Positions 7,415 through 14,678 of a stretch of DNA of 27,985 nucleotides are shown here, piece by piece (within the stretch, counting starts at the first letter, position 1; each line of letters opens with the position of its first letter). The notes under the pieces were generated by a model. That model worked only from the letters and a program-made list of their open reading frames with translations. It was not told where the DNA came from and ran no database searches. Origin of the DNA: Candidatus Latescibacteria bacterium 4484_7 (GTDB lineage Bacteria > Krumholzibacteriota > Krumholzibacteriia > Krumholzibacteriales > Krumholzibacteriaceae); assembly GCA_002085285.1 (NCBI GenBank), contig NATK01000001.1:1-27985 (forward strand). The letters run 5' to 3'. Made by a program: the position numbers and the translations under genes.

Positions 7415-8278
7415 ATGTATAAAGGCGGAAAAGAAGCGGAATATCTGGGTGAAAAGAGCCTGGATCTGTATTTGAAGGAGATAAACAATACTCCTCTTTT
7501 AACCAGAGAGCAGGAAAAGCAGCTCGCAAAGAGGATCCGCAAGAATGACGAAAAGGCGCTTCACGCGCTTGTAAAAGCGAATCTGCGCTTCGTAGTCTCC
7601 ATTGCCAAGCAATATGTCAACCAGGGGCTTTCTCTTGCTGATCTTATCAACGAGGGGAATCTGGGGCTCATCAAGGCAGCTCATCGATTCGATGAGAAGC
7701 GTGGATACAAGTTTATATCCTATGCTGTTTGGTGGATCAGACAGGCGATGTTGCAGGCACTGGCAGAGCAGTCGAGGATCGTGAGGCTTCCTCTCAACCG
7801 TGCGGGAACATTATACAGGATAGGCAAGGCGGCTCGTGAGCTCGATCAAGAGCTTGGGCGTAATCCCGAGGTAGAAGAGATAGCGGAAAAGCTGAATCTT
7901 TCTCAGGATGAGGTGAGGGATACGATGCAGATAGCCAACAGCCATCTTTCCCTCGACGCATCTTTCAACAACGATCAGGAAGAAAACTCTCTGATAGATT
8001 ATCTTCCCGATGAGAAGCAGGATCCGCCCGACGAGATGACATACTCGAACGCCTTGAGCGAGGATATGCAGAGGGCGCTGGAGACGTTGACCGAAAGAGA
8101 GAGAACGATCCTGGCACTTTACTACGGTCTGGGCGGCGAGGAGCCTTTGACACTCGAAGAGATAGGCAATAGGATGCATCTGACGAGGGAAAGAATCCGT
8201 CAGATCAAAGAGAAGGCGATCATTCGACTCCGCCACAGCTCGAGGAGCAAATACCTCAAGGGTTACGTTGAGGATTGA
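7415..8278 (+). CDS. rpoD: Primary RNA polymerase sigma factor, RpoD/SigA family, short form
   Basis: 287 residues with a clear Shine-Dalgarno sequence (GGAGGAAG). Region 1.2 is SLDLYLKEINNTPLLTREQE. Region 2 includes ANLRFVVSIAKQYVNQGLSL, DLINEGNLGLIKAAHRFDE and KFISYAVWWIRQAM, with the RpoD-type promoter-melting residues. Region 3 follows AEQSRIVRLPLNR, and region 4 ends in LTLEEIGNRMHLTRERIRQI, the -35 binding helix-turn-helix. The N-terminal region 1.1 and the non-conserved region of proteobacterial RpoD are absent, as in the main sigma factor of Bacteroidetes (also about 287 aa). It directs housekeeping transcription. The gene is monocistronic, with its own promoter, a long leader and a terminator. 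Confidence 0.93.
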   Translation: MYKGGKEAEYLGEKSLDLYLKEINNTPLLTREQEKQLAKRIRKNDEKALHALVKANLRFVVSIAKQYVNQGLSLADLINEGNLGLIKAAHRFDEKRGYKFISYAVWWIRQAMLQALAEQSRIVRLPLNRAGTLYRIGKAARELDQELGRNPEVEEIAEKLNLSQDEVRDTMQIANSHLSLDASFNNDQEENSLIDYLPDEKQDPPDEMTYSNALSEDMQRALETLTERERTILALYYGLGGEEPLTLEEIGNRMHLTRERIRQIKEKAIIRLRHSSRSKYLKGYVED

Positions 8279-8300
8279 TCTGATTTAATCAGCCTGATGT

Positions 8301-8337
8301 ATGGGCAAGGTCCTTTTGAGGGCCTTGCCCATTTTAT
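8301..8337 (+). terminator. Intrinsic terminator after the sigma factor gene
   Basis: ATGGGCAAGG (8301-8310) pairs with CCTTGCCCAT (8322-8331). The stem is extended inward by TCC/GGG pairing around a short TTTTGA loop and followed by ATTTTATTGT. It is a strong rho-independent terminator placed 23 bases after the stop codon. With A on the upstream side of the stem it may be partly bidirectional. Confidence 0.9.
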
Positions 8338-8398
8338 TGTAGCCTCTCTGCTTTCACGATGGTACACGATATGCTCTATTGGGGAATCGAAAAAAGCC

Positions 8399-8428
8399 TT
8401 GACTAAAGGCTGCTCGAAGAAGTAGTTT
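8399..8428 (+). promoter_or_regulatory. Weak promoter candidate for the M23 peptidase gene
   Basis: TTGACT (8399-8404) is followed, 18 bases on, by TAGTTT (8423-8428). The -10 match is poor. The position, just after a strong terminator and before the envelope genes, makes a promoter likely somewhere in this gap. Confidence 0.3.
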
Positions 8429-8481
8429 ACATGGCAATAAATCCATAGAATGATTTCATCGATTGCGGGTATTTTTTCGTT

Positions 8482-9396
8482 ATGGATAAGTATTTTACCT
8501 TTCTATACGTAAAGAGCGGCAACTCAGGGGTAAAGACTCTGAGGATACACCGGTATATCGTCTATGCCGCCGCAACGCTGATAGTTGGATTGATTGTAAC
8601 GGCTGTTTCTCTCGTGGCAAGATATTCCGGTAAGGCGGAAACTCTGAGAAAGGTAACCGCGCTGGAAAGGGAAAATTCGAATCTCATTGCGAAAATAGAA
8701 GGCTTTCAGAAAGAGATTGGCGAGCTGAAGAGCAGGATGGCTTTGAACTACGAGCTGCAAAACCAGGTGAGGCTTCTTGCTGGAATCGACCCGATTTCCA
8801 GGGAGGTGTGGGAGGTAGGCGTAGGCGGTCCGGAGCCCCTTGATCGGATGGAGTTGCACGGTAACGACATCATCCTTGCTAACCTCGATAAGAGTCTCGA
8901 GCAGATGGTGAGGCAGTCGGAACTCGAGCTCAAGAGCTACAAGGAAGTCATGGCGATGCTCGAGAAGGACAAGAAGATACGTGACTGCACTCCTACGATT
9001 CGACCTCTAAGAGGGGGATTTCTCTCAAGCAGATTCGGCCGGCGGATGGATCCATTTACCGGCAGGCTCGCAAGGCACCTCGGGGTGGATTTCTGTGCAA
9101 GGACGGGGACTCCGGTGATGGCAACGGCGAACGGGATAGTGACGATGGCAAAGAGGAACGGCAGCTTTGGCCTCTTTATCGAGATCAACCACGGGAATGG
9201 ATTCAAGACGAGATACGGTCATCTCTCGAAGATATTGGTCAGAAGGGGGCAGAGGGTAAAGAGGAGGGAGATCATCGGACTCGTAGGCAATACGGGAAGA
9301 TCGACAGGCAGCCACCTTCACTATGAGGTAATATATAGAAGAGTTCACAGGAACCCCTTGAACTACATTATTCCTGCAGGTGTCTATTACGATTGA
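8482..9396 (+). CDS. Membrane-anchored M23 (LytM) peptidoglycan endopeptidase
   Basis: 304 residues. The N-terminal FTFLYVKSGNSGVKTLRI segment is typical of M23 proteins with a short cytoplasmic tail, followed by one membrane helix (about 26-47), a coiled coil (about 53-98) and a LytM/M23 domain (about 176-298). Zinc-site residues are intact: RHLGVD (H199, D203), RYGHLS (H247) and GSHLHYE (H278, H280). The enzyme should cut peptide cross-links of peptidoglycan in the periplasm, or, as with EnvC/NlpD-type proteins, regulate an amidase. That second role is attractive because the next gene is an amidase, but the complete active site argues for catalysis. No good Shine-Dalgarno sequence precedes the ATG. 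Confidence 0.88.
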   Translation: MDKYFTFLYVKSGNSGVKTLRIHRYIVYAAATLIVGLIVTAVSLVARYSGKAETLRKVTALERENSNLIAKIEGFQKEIGELKSRMALNYELQNQVRLLAGIDPISREVWEVGVGGPEPLDRMELHGNDIILANLDKSLEQMVRQSELELKSYKEVMAMLEKDKKIRDCTPTIRPLRGGFLSSRFGRRMDPFTGRLARHLGVDFCARTGTPVMATANGIVTMAKRNGSFGLFIEINHGNGFKTRYGHLSKILVRRGQRVKRREIIGLVGNTGRSTGSHLHYEVIYRRVHRNPLNYIIPAGVYYD

Positions 9397-9569
9397 TCCC
9401 GTCTTTCGAATACGCCAGACGCATTCTTAATCAAGCATTAATTCATGCAGAGATCAACCTGTCTGTCGAGGCGGGCGCAATCCCAATATTTTACTTGTAA
9501 CAATATGTCTTTGTTAATACACTGGATGCGGTGAATTGGGCGTTAGTTCGAGTTGTGGGAATTGTTTCG

Positions 9570-10940
9570 ATGGCAAGGGATTGGATGCTCTGGTCGAAAA
9601 GACACTGTAGGGCGATTCTCTGCGTTGGTACGGTTGTTGCCGCTCTTTCGATTCCGGTAACCTCTGTGGCCGCACCGGCTACGAGGAGGAATCTCGTCAA
9701 GAGGATAAGATTCTGGACGGCACCCGACCACACTCGTGTCGTCTGTGACATGAGCAGTGAATCGAGATATTCGATAAAGACTTACAGCAACCCTCCCAAG
9801 ATAGCGATAAACATTCCGGGCGGCCGGTTTGCCAGAGGTGTGAAAGGGTTGGTGGTGAACGACGGCGTGATCGAGCGAATCAGAATCAACAGGCTCCGTT
9901 CTGGGGCTCAGATCGTTCTCGATTTGAAGAAGCCGGTGGAGTTCAGGGATTTTGCTCTGAAACCGTACAAGGGAAGACCCCACAGGATAGTCATCGATGT
10001 AGAAAAGGTTTTGAGTAGTGCCGAGGTACAGGATGCAAAGAAAAAGGCAAGTGCCGTAGCTCGTAGCGGAGATTATATCGTGATCATAGATCCGGGACAT
10101 GGCGGAAGCGATCCGGGAGCCATCTCACGCAACGGGCTTAGAGAGAAGGACGTAGTGCTCAGGCTTGCACATTTGGTCGCCGATAAGATCGACAAGTACA
10201 GAGGATTTCGGGCGGTTCTGACGAGGAAGGGAGACTACAACGTAAGCCTTCAGAGGAGAATTGACATAGCGAGGTCTTATGGCGGCGACTGTTTCATCAG
10301 TCTCCATATGAATTCGCATTACAATAAAAGAGCGAGGGGGTCGGAGGTTTATTACCTTTCACTCAAAGGAGCTACTGACAAGAATGCTCAAGCTGTGGCG
10401 GAGAAAGAGAACCTCTTCCTCGAGATGGGTGACGAGGGCACGAAGTTCAACGATGATATCAAGGAGATCATATACGATCTGAGTCGTTCGAACAGCATGT
10501 ACAAGAGCTCTTTGCTGGCGGCGGAGATAGCTTCGTCGCTGAAGAGGAGTCGTGTGCTGCCGTTCCGCTCGATCAAGCAGGCCAATTTCGTCGTGCTTCG
10601 CTCTGTCGCCGTCCCTTCGGTTCTCGTCGAGGCGGCTTTTCTTTCTAACCGCAGAGATGAAAAGATGATTAGAAAAACGACCACGCTCAAGGGCCTCGCT
10701 TCGGCGATAGCTGCGGGTGTAGTCTCTTACCTGCGCAAGGGTGGTTCTGTAGATGATATGACTGAGCAGGGGGACAAAGCCGATCGGAAAAGGATCACCG
10801 TTCATGTAGTATCGAAAGGTGAAACGCTCTGGAAGATCGCAAGGAGATACAAAATGAGGTTGCAGGTTCTCATGGATCTAAACGGGTTGAAGAAAACGGG
10901 TAAGATAAGGCCGGGACAGAAGCTGAAGGTCTATAGATAA
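9570..10940 (+). CDS. N-acetylmuramoyl-L-alanine amidase (AMIN, Amidase_3, LysM)
   Basis: 456 residues from the ATG at 9570. The frame is open to a GTG at 9531, but the ATG gives a cleaner signal peptide (basic start, hydrophobic core, cleavage near SVAAPA). In order: an AMIN domain (about residues 40-145), a zinc amidase_3 domain (about 170-390) and a C-terminal LysM domain (about 410-454). Catalytic and zinc residues are visible: IIDPGHGGSDPGA (H177), REKDVVLRL (E192), SLHMNSH (H246) and VLVEAAFLSN (E354). It cleaves the amide bond between N-acetylmuramic acid and L-alanine during cell separation. AMIN and LysM target it to the septal wall. It follows the M23 gene by about 170 bases and precedes a YbbR protein. 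Confidence 0.9.
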   Translation: MARDWMLWSKRHCRAILCVGTVVAALSIPVTSVAAPATRRNLVKRIRFWTAPDHTRVVCDMSSESRYSIKTYSNPPKIAINIPGGRFARGVKGLVVNDGVIERIRINRLRSGAQIVLDLKKPVEFRDFALKPYKGRPHRIVIDVEKVLSSAEVQDAKKKASAVARSGDYIVIIDPGHGGSDPGAISRNGLREKDVVLRLAHLVADKIDKYRGFRAVLTRKGDYNVSLQRRIDIARSYGGDCFISLHMNSHYNKRARGSEVYYLSLKGATDKNAQAVAEKENLFLEMGDEGTKFNDDIKEIIYDLSRSNSMYKSSLLAAEIASSLKRSRVLPFRSIKQANFVVLRSVAVPSVLVEAAFLSNRRDEKMIRKTTTLKGLASAIAAGVVSYLRKGGSVDDMTEQGDKADRKRITVHVVSKGETLWKIARRYKMRLQVLMDLNGLKKTGKIRPGQKLKVYR

Positions 10941-10966
10941 AGAGTCTGTTTGACAGGAGTTTTACG

Positions 10967-11926
10967 GTGAACTATGCAAAGATCACCCGTCCGATAACAG
11001 AGAATTTGAGTCTCAAGATTATTTCTCTGATATTCGCCTTTATGCTGTGGCTTTATGTTACGGCACAACAGGTGGAAACCCAAATGGTTAAGGCTCCTCT
11101 CGGGGTGAGAAACGTCCCAGAAAATCTGGCCATCGTAAGCGAACTGCCCCAGTATGTAGAGGTGTCGATAAAAGGTTCGAGGAGCGAGCTCTTGAAATTG
11201 AGATTCTTTAACAAGCTAAAAGCTGTGGTGGATTGTTCCGATGCAAAGGCGGGGAGATTGAACATTCCTCTTTCGCCGGCTATCCTTACCCTGCCGAACA
11301 AAGTGGACATAAGGAACGTTACAATCGAATCTCCGCGCATGCTTTCCATAGAGTTTGAAAATGTGATAACGAAGAGTGTGCCGGTAAAGATCGCGTTCAA
11401 GGGAAAGATCCCCGATGACGTCATAATCGGCAAGCCTGTGATAGTGCCTGACAAGGTAAAACTAACCGGTCCTTCGAGCCGGGTAAATGCGATCAACCTC
11501 GTGAATACAGAGGAGATAGAGATCAGGGGAAAAAAGAAGAAGTTTTCTCAAGAAGTCATGGTGCACGTTCCTGAAAAGGGTGTCGTAGTGCAACCCGACA
11601 GGATTCTCGTGGAAATGGACATAAGCAAAAAGGTTGTGAGGACACTGGCAAATCTGCCTCCCACGCTTCTCCAGGACGACGAGTCGGCCGAGGTTGAATA
11701 TTCTCCAAAGACGGTATCTTTGATTATAGAAGGGCCGGAAGATGTGATTAGAAACATCGCGAAGGATGACGTTTCGATAATCATAAATATCGCGTCGAGG
11801 AAACCCGGAGAATACAAGATACGTCCGCAGGTAATTGTGCCCCAGGGGATAGATAAGTATTGGCTCGATACGGATGAATTCGATATTAAGATTTTGAAGA
11901 AAACGGGGAGCGACGAGAAGAAATGA
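10967..11926 (+). CDS. YbbR/CdaR-like domain protein, membrane-anchored
   Basis: 319 residues from a GTG with a Shine-Dalgarno sequence (CAGGAG) 10 bases upstream. A conserved start, ITENLSLKIISLIFAFMLWLYV, forms the single membrane helix (about 16-33). It is followed by three or so YbbR repeats of about 80 residues, each with a PVxVxFKGxxP-type motif (for example SVPVKIAFKGKIPDDVIIG). In Firmicutes the homologue CdaR controls the di-AMP cyclase CdaA, normally its upstream neighbour. Here no cyclase gene is present; a wall amidase takes that place. The function is therefore only inferred. It overlaps the next gene by four bases (ATGA), which implies translational coupling. Confidence 0.82.
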   Translation: MNYAKITRPITENLSLKIISLIFAFMLWLYVTAQQVETQMVKAPLGVRNVPENLAIVSELPQYVEVSIKGSRSELLKLRFFNKLKAVVDCSDAKAGRLNIPLSPAILTLPNKVDIRNVTIESPRMLSIEFENVITKSVPVKIAFKGKIPDDVIIGKPVIVPDKVKLTGPSSRVNAINLVNTEEIEIRGKKKKFSQEVMVHVPEKGVVVQPDRILVEMDISKKVVRTLANLPPTLLQDDESAEVEYSPKTVSLIIEGPEDVIRNIAKDDVSIIINIASRKPGEYKIRPQVIVPQGIDKYWLDTDEFDIKILKKTGSDEKK

Positions 11927-12834
11927 AGAAGGGTGTTATCAAGAGGATGGACTACAGCATGCTCTCCAGCTATATCGGGAGATGGGCCACTCTCTTAGTA
12001 TTCTCCGTCATCATTCTTCTTGCGCTGGGGGCGATATTTATCAAGGAAGAGGATATTGCCCACACACCTTTAAGCATCGGTGTTTGTGCATTCGATTCGG
12101 TGACAGTATGGAGCAGATTCAATCTCCTGTCCGAGTTCATAATCTCGAACGGCGGACCTGACATTAGGTGGGTGTACTTCGATCCGGATTCCGCGCCCCG
12201 GGGGTGCAATTTTTATCTTATGACCACTAAGCAGGCCGCGCCTTTTTTACTCGACCACTCGATGAACTGTTCTCTCATCGTCACACAGAAGGATGCGAGG
12301 AAATACTCTAGGGGGATCGTTATTGCAAGAAAAGGGAAAGGACGGACGGCGAAAGGATCAAGGATCTTTGTAAATTCCGGGATATCGCCGTCGGGTTCGA
12401 TATCGGCGCTCGATGCCTTGCTGCGGAGCAGTATTGCAATGGACGCTGAGTATATAATCGATTATGCAGATCGGTATGATAGGGGCGTAGAAAAGGTGGT
12501 ATTTGGATTGCTTTACGGAGGTTACGATTTCGGTTGTATCTCCGATGTGAGGTTCGATTATATGAAGTCGCATGGGCTTATAGACGTAGATCGGCTCGAA
12601 GTGCTCGTTGAAGGAGACCCGGTGATCGAGCTCGTGCTTACTTCTGACGGCAAAGACGACAATAAGAGAACTGCGAGGATGATAAAGGCGCTTCTCGCGA
12701 TCTCTTCGAGAATTTCTCCCGAGTTGCGGGATCAACTCGAATCTATAGGGGTAGCGGATTTCATCGCTCCGAGAGTAGCGGACATCACATCGATCAAGGC
12801 GATTGCGATGCATCACAGGGATGCGAATCAGTAG
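11923..12834 (+). CDS. Membrane-anchored protein resembling PhnD-type binding proteins
   Basis: 303 residues. A basic start and one uncleaved membrane helix (about 21-40) place the rest outside the cytoplasm. The C-terminal part has the order seen in periplasmic binding proteins of the PhnD/phosphonate type: RIFVNSGISPSGSISALDAL (ligand-loop-like serines), then VVFGLLYGGYDFGCISDVRF (where PhnD has a GxxDxG... segment), then LEVLVEGDPVIELVLTSDG and a final helix. The match is by pattern only, so confidence is moderate. No permease or ATPase gene lies nearby, so it is more likely a sensor or adaptor than a transporter part. The ATGA overlap with the YbbR-like gene suggests they act together in the envelope. 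Confidence 0.55.
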   Translation: MKKGVIKRMDYSMLSSYIGRWATLLVFSVIILLALGAIFIKEEDIAHTPLSIGVCAFDSVTVWSRFNLLSEFIISNGGPDIRWVYFDPDSAPRGCNFYLMTTKQAAPFLLDHSMNCSLIVTQKDARKYSRGIVIARKGKGRTAKGSRIFVNSGISPSGSISALDALLRSSIAMDAEYIIDYADRYDRGVEKVVFGLLYGGYDFGCISDVRFDYMKSHGLIDVDRLEVLVEGDPVIELVLTSDGKDDNKRTARMIKALLAISSRISPELRDQLESIGVADFIAPRVADITSIKAIAMHHRDANQ

Positions 12835-12872
12835 GTTAGATCGATCACGGCTACAGGGAAGAGAGAAGAGTA

Positions 12873-12884
12873 GCCCCCGGGGGC
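12873..12884. repeat. Perfect GC palindrome beside a promoter
   Basis: GCCCCCGGGGGC is a perfect 12-bp palindrome that begins 38 bases after a stop codon and ends 7 bases before the -35 box of the vanZ-hisS promoter. It could be an operator or simply a GC-rich terminator-like remnant. No T-run follows. Confidence 0.4.
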
Positions 12885-12891
12885 GAAACAT

Positions 12892-12920
12892 TTGACCGGC
12901 ATGTTGTGAGAGGCTATATT
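12892..12920 (+). promoter_or_regulatory. Sigma-70 type promoter for vanZ-like, hisS and aspS
   Basis: TTGACC (12892-12897) and TATATT (12915-12920) are separated by 17 bases. Transcription would begin near 12927, about 40 bases before the VanZ-like start codon. Confidence 0.7.
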
Positions 12921-12967
12921 GGTAAAATGATATTTTCTTTAATTACTACGTCTTGGATGAATGTAAT

Positions 12968-13366
12968 ATGAATAGGTTGAAGGTTAATATCAAGCAATGG
13001 ATTCCGTTGATCTTCTGGATACTGCTGATCTTCGGATTGTCATCGATTCCCAACATCAGCGGTGAAAAGCTCAAGCTGCCTTCGGGTTCCGACAAGGTTG
13101 TGCACTTCATAGAGTATATGGTGTTCGCCTTGCTGTACTACAGGGGCTTGAGCCATGACAGAAAGGTCAGGAAGTCGTTCTTCGTATTGCTTGTTCTAAT
13201 GACTGGGTTTGCTCTGGCAGCACTCGACGAATATTACCAGAGATATATCCCGGGCAGAGACTCGAGTGTATATGACATAATGGCTGACCTGATAGGTGTT
13301 CTCGTAGGCTCTGCGATATATTTCGGGTTCGGGGAACGAATTGGGAGAGTGCTCGACAGGATTTGA
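12968..13366 (+). CDS. VanZ-like family membrane protein
   Basis: 132 residues from the ATG at 12968. A TTG five codons upstream (12953) is a less likely start. Neither has a clear Shine-Dalgarno sequence. Four hydrophobic stretches are seen (about 11-28, 43-58, 70-86 and 104-119). VanZ-family signatures are present: SDKVVHFIEYMVFALLYY near the middle, DEYYQRYIPGRDSSVYDIMAD and a glycine-rich final helix (LIGVLVGSAIYFGFG). The family includes the teicoplanin-resistance accessory protein VanZ, but most members in non-pathogens are of unknown role in the cell envelope. It is the first gene after the promoter at 12892 and probably shares a transcript with hisS. Confidence 0.82.
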   Translation: MNRLKVNIKQWIPLIFWILLIFGLSSIPNISGEKLKLPSGSDKVVHFIEYMVFALLYYRGLSHDRKVRKSFFVLLVLMTGFALAALDEYYQRYIPGRDSSVYDIMADLIGVLVGSAIYFGFGERIGRVLDRI

Positions 13367-13418
13367 CTCATGGCATTAATCCGAGGGCTGAGAGGGACCC
13401 TATCGACATGGAGATGAT

Positions 13419-14678
13419 ATGAAGTTCAAAAGACCAAGAGGAACGAACGATCTTTTTGGCGAGAAGATGGAGCTCTGGCGAAGGGTGGAAGATTTGCTGG
13501 TCGATGTACTTTCGAGCTACGGCTACAGCGAGATCAGGACCCCGATATTCGAGCAGACCGAGCTCTTTACGAGGGCTGTCGGCGAGGGCACCGATATCGT
13601 TACGAAGGAGATGTATACCTTCGCTGATAAAAAGGGTCGAAGCCTCACCCTGAGGCCTGAAAACACGGCTCCAGTGATGAGAGCCTATATCGAGAACGGA
13701 CTTTCCAGGACTGCTGGGCTTTCGAGGCTGTTCTACGTCGGTCCGATGTTCAGATACGACAGACCTCAGGCAGGACGCTACCGTCAATTCCATCAGCTTG
13801 GAGCCGAAGCGATAGGATCGGCCAATCCGGCCGTCGATGCAGAGATCATAGATATGTGCATGACCATGCTGAAAGGGCTTGGGTTCACCGACCTCGAGCT
13901 TCACCTCAACAGCGTAGGGTGCCCTGTGTGCAGGCCTCGTTTCAAGCAGATTCTCACGGATAGTCTGCTCGAACACGAGGATGAACTATGTGACAACTGC
14001 AAGGTCAGAACAAAGGTCAGTCCGCTGAGGGTCTTCGACTGCAAGGTGTGCACCGAGGTGAAGAAGAAGCTCCCGGTGATCACCGATTACCTCTGTAGCG
14101 ACTGCAAGGAGCATTTCAATACGCTGAAGGGTATTTTACGGGAACTTGGCATAGAATTCATCGAAGATCCGCTTCTCGTACGAGGCCTCGACTATTACAC
14201 GAGGACTGCCTTCGAGATTCATCATGCAGGTATCGGTGCCCAGAGCGCCATATGCGGCGGTGGAAGGTACGACGGGCTTGCCGAAGACTGTGGGGGTCCA
14301 GGTACACCGGCCGTCGGTTTTTCAGCCGGATTGGAGAGGATTATCGAAACCCTGCCTCAAGATTCCCCGGCGAGGGGGAGTGATAGAAGGCTCGATGTCT
14401 ACTTCGTTCTTATCGATCCGGCGGTGACATCGAGAGCGATGCTTCTGGCAAAGGAGTTGAGGAGCTCGGGGCTCGTTGTTCAGCTCGACCTGACTGGGCG
14501 CAGTCTCAAGAAACAGCTCAGATCGGCCTCGGATACTGGCTCGAAGTTCTCAATAATCCTCGGAAGAGAGGAAATGGAAAGAGGCGAGGCTGTGATCAAG
14601 GACATGGATTCGACAGAGCAGGTTTCGGTCCCTCTGGATGAAGCGGCAAAGGAGTTGCGTAGTAGATATGGGAAATGA
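13419..14678 (+). CDS. hisS: Histidyl-tRNA synthetase
   Basis: 419 residues, the normal length. It charges tRNA-His with histidine. The class II core is complete: motif 1 near FKRPRGTNDLFGE and TPIFEQTELF, motif 2 around LTLRPENTAPVMRAY and FRYDRPQAGRYRQFHQLGAE, and the histidine-specific motifs VRGLDYYTRTAFEI (254-267) and CGGGRYDGL (279-287). The C-terminal anticodon-binding domain spans about 325-415. The insertion domain carries four CxxC pairs (C168/C171, C191/C194, C208/C211, C226/C229), which could bind zinc. Cysteine-rich versions are known in several anaerobic lineages. The start has GGAG eight bases upstream. It overlaps aspS by 11 bases. Confidence 0.97.
   Translation: MKFKRPRGTNDLFGEKMELWRRVEDLLVDVLSSYGYSEIRTPIFEQTELFTRAVGEGTDIVTKEMYTFADKKGRSLTLRPENTAPVMRAYIENGLSRTAGLSRLFYVGPMFRYDRPQAGRYRQFHQLGAEAIGSANPAVDAEIIDMCMTMLKGLGFTDLELHLNSVGCPVCRPRFKQILTDSLLEHEDELCDNCKVRTKVSPLRVFDCKVCTEVKKKLPVITDYLCSDCKEHFNTLKGILRELGIEFIEDPLLVRGLDYYTRTAFEIHHAGIGAQSAICGGGRYDGLAEDCGGPGTPAVGFSAGLERIIETLPQDSPARGSDRRLDVYFVLIDPAVTSRAMLLAKELRSSGLVVQLDLTGRSLKKQLRSASDTGSKFSIILGREEMERGEAVIKDMDSTEQVSVPLDEAAKELRSRYGK

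Noticed and set aside
12957..12971. Four-codon upstream frame ending at the VanZ-like start
   Set aside because: Too short to support and without a ribosome site; most likely chance.
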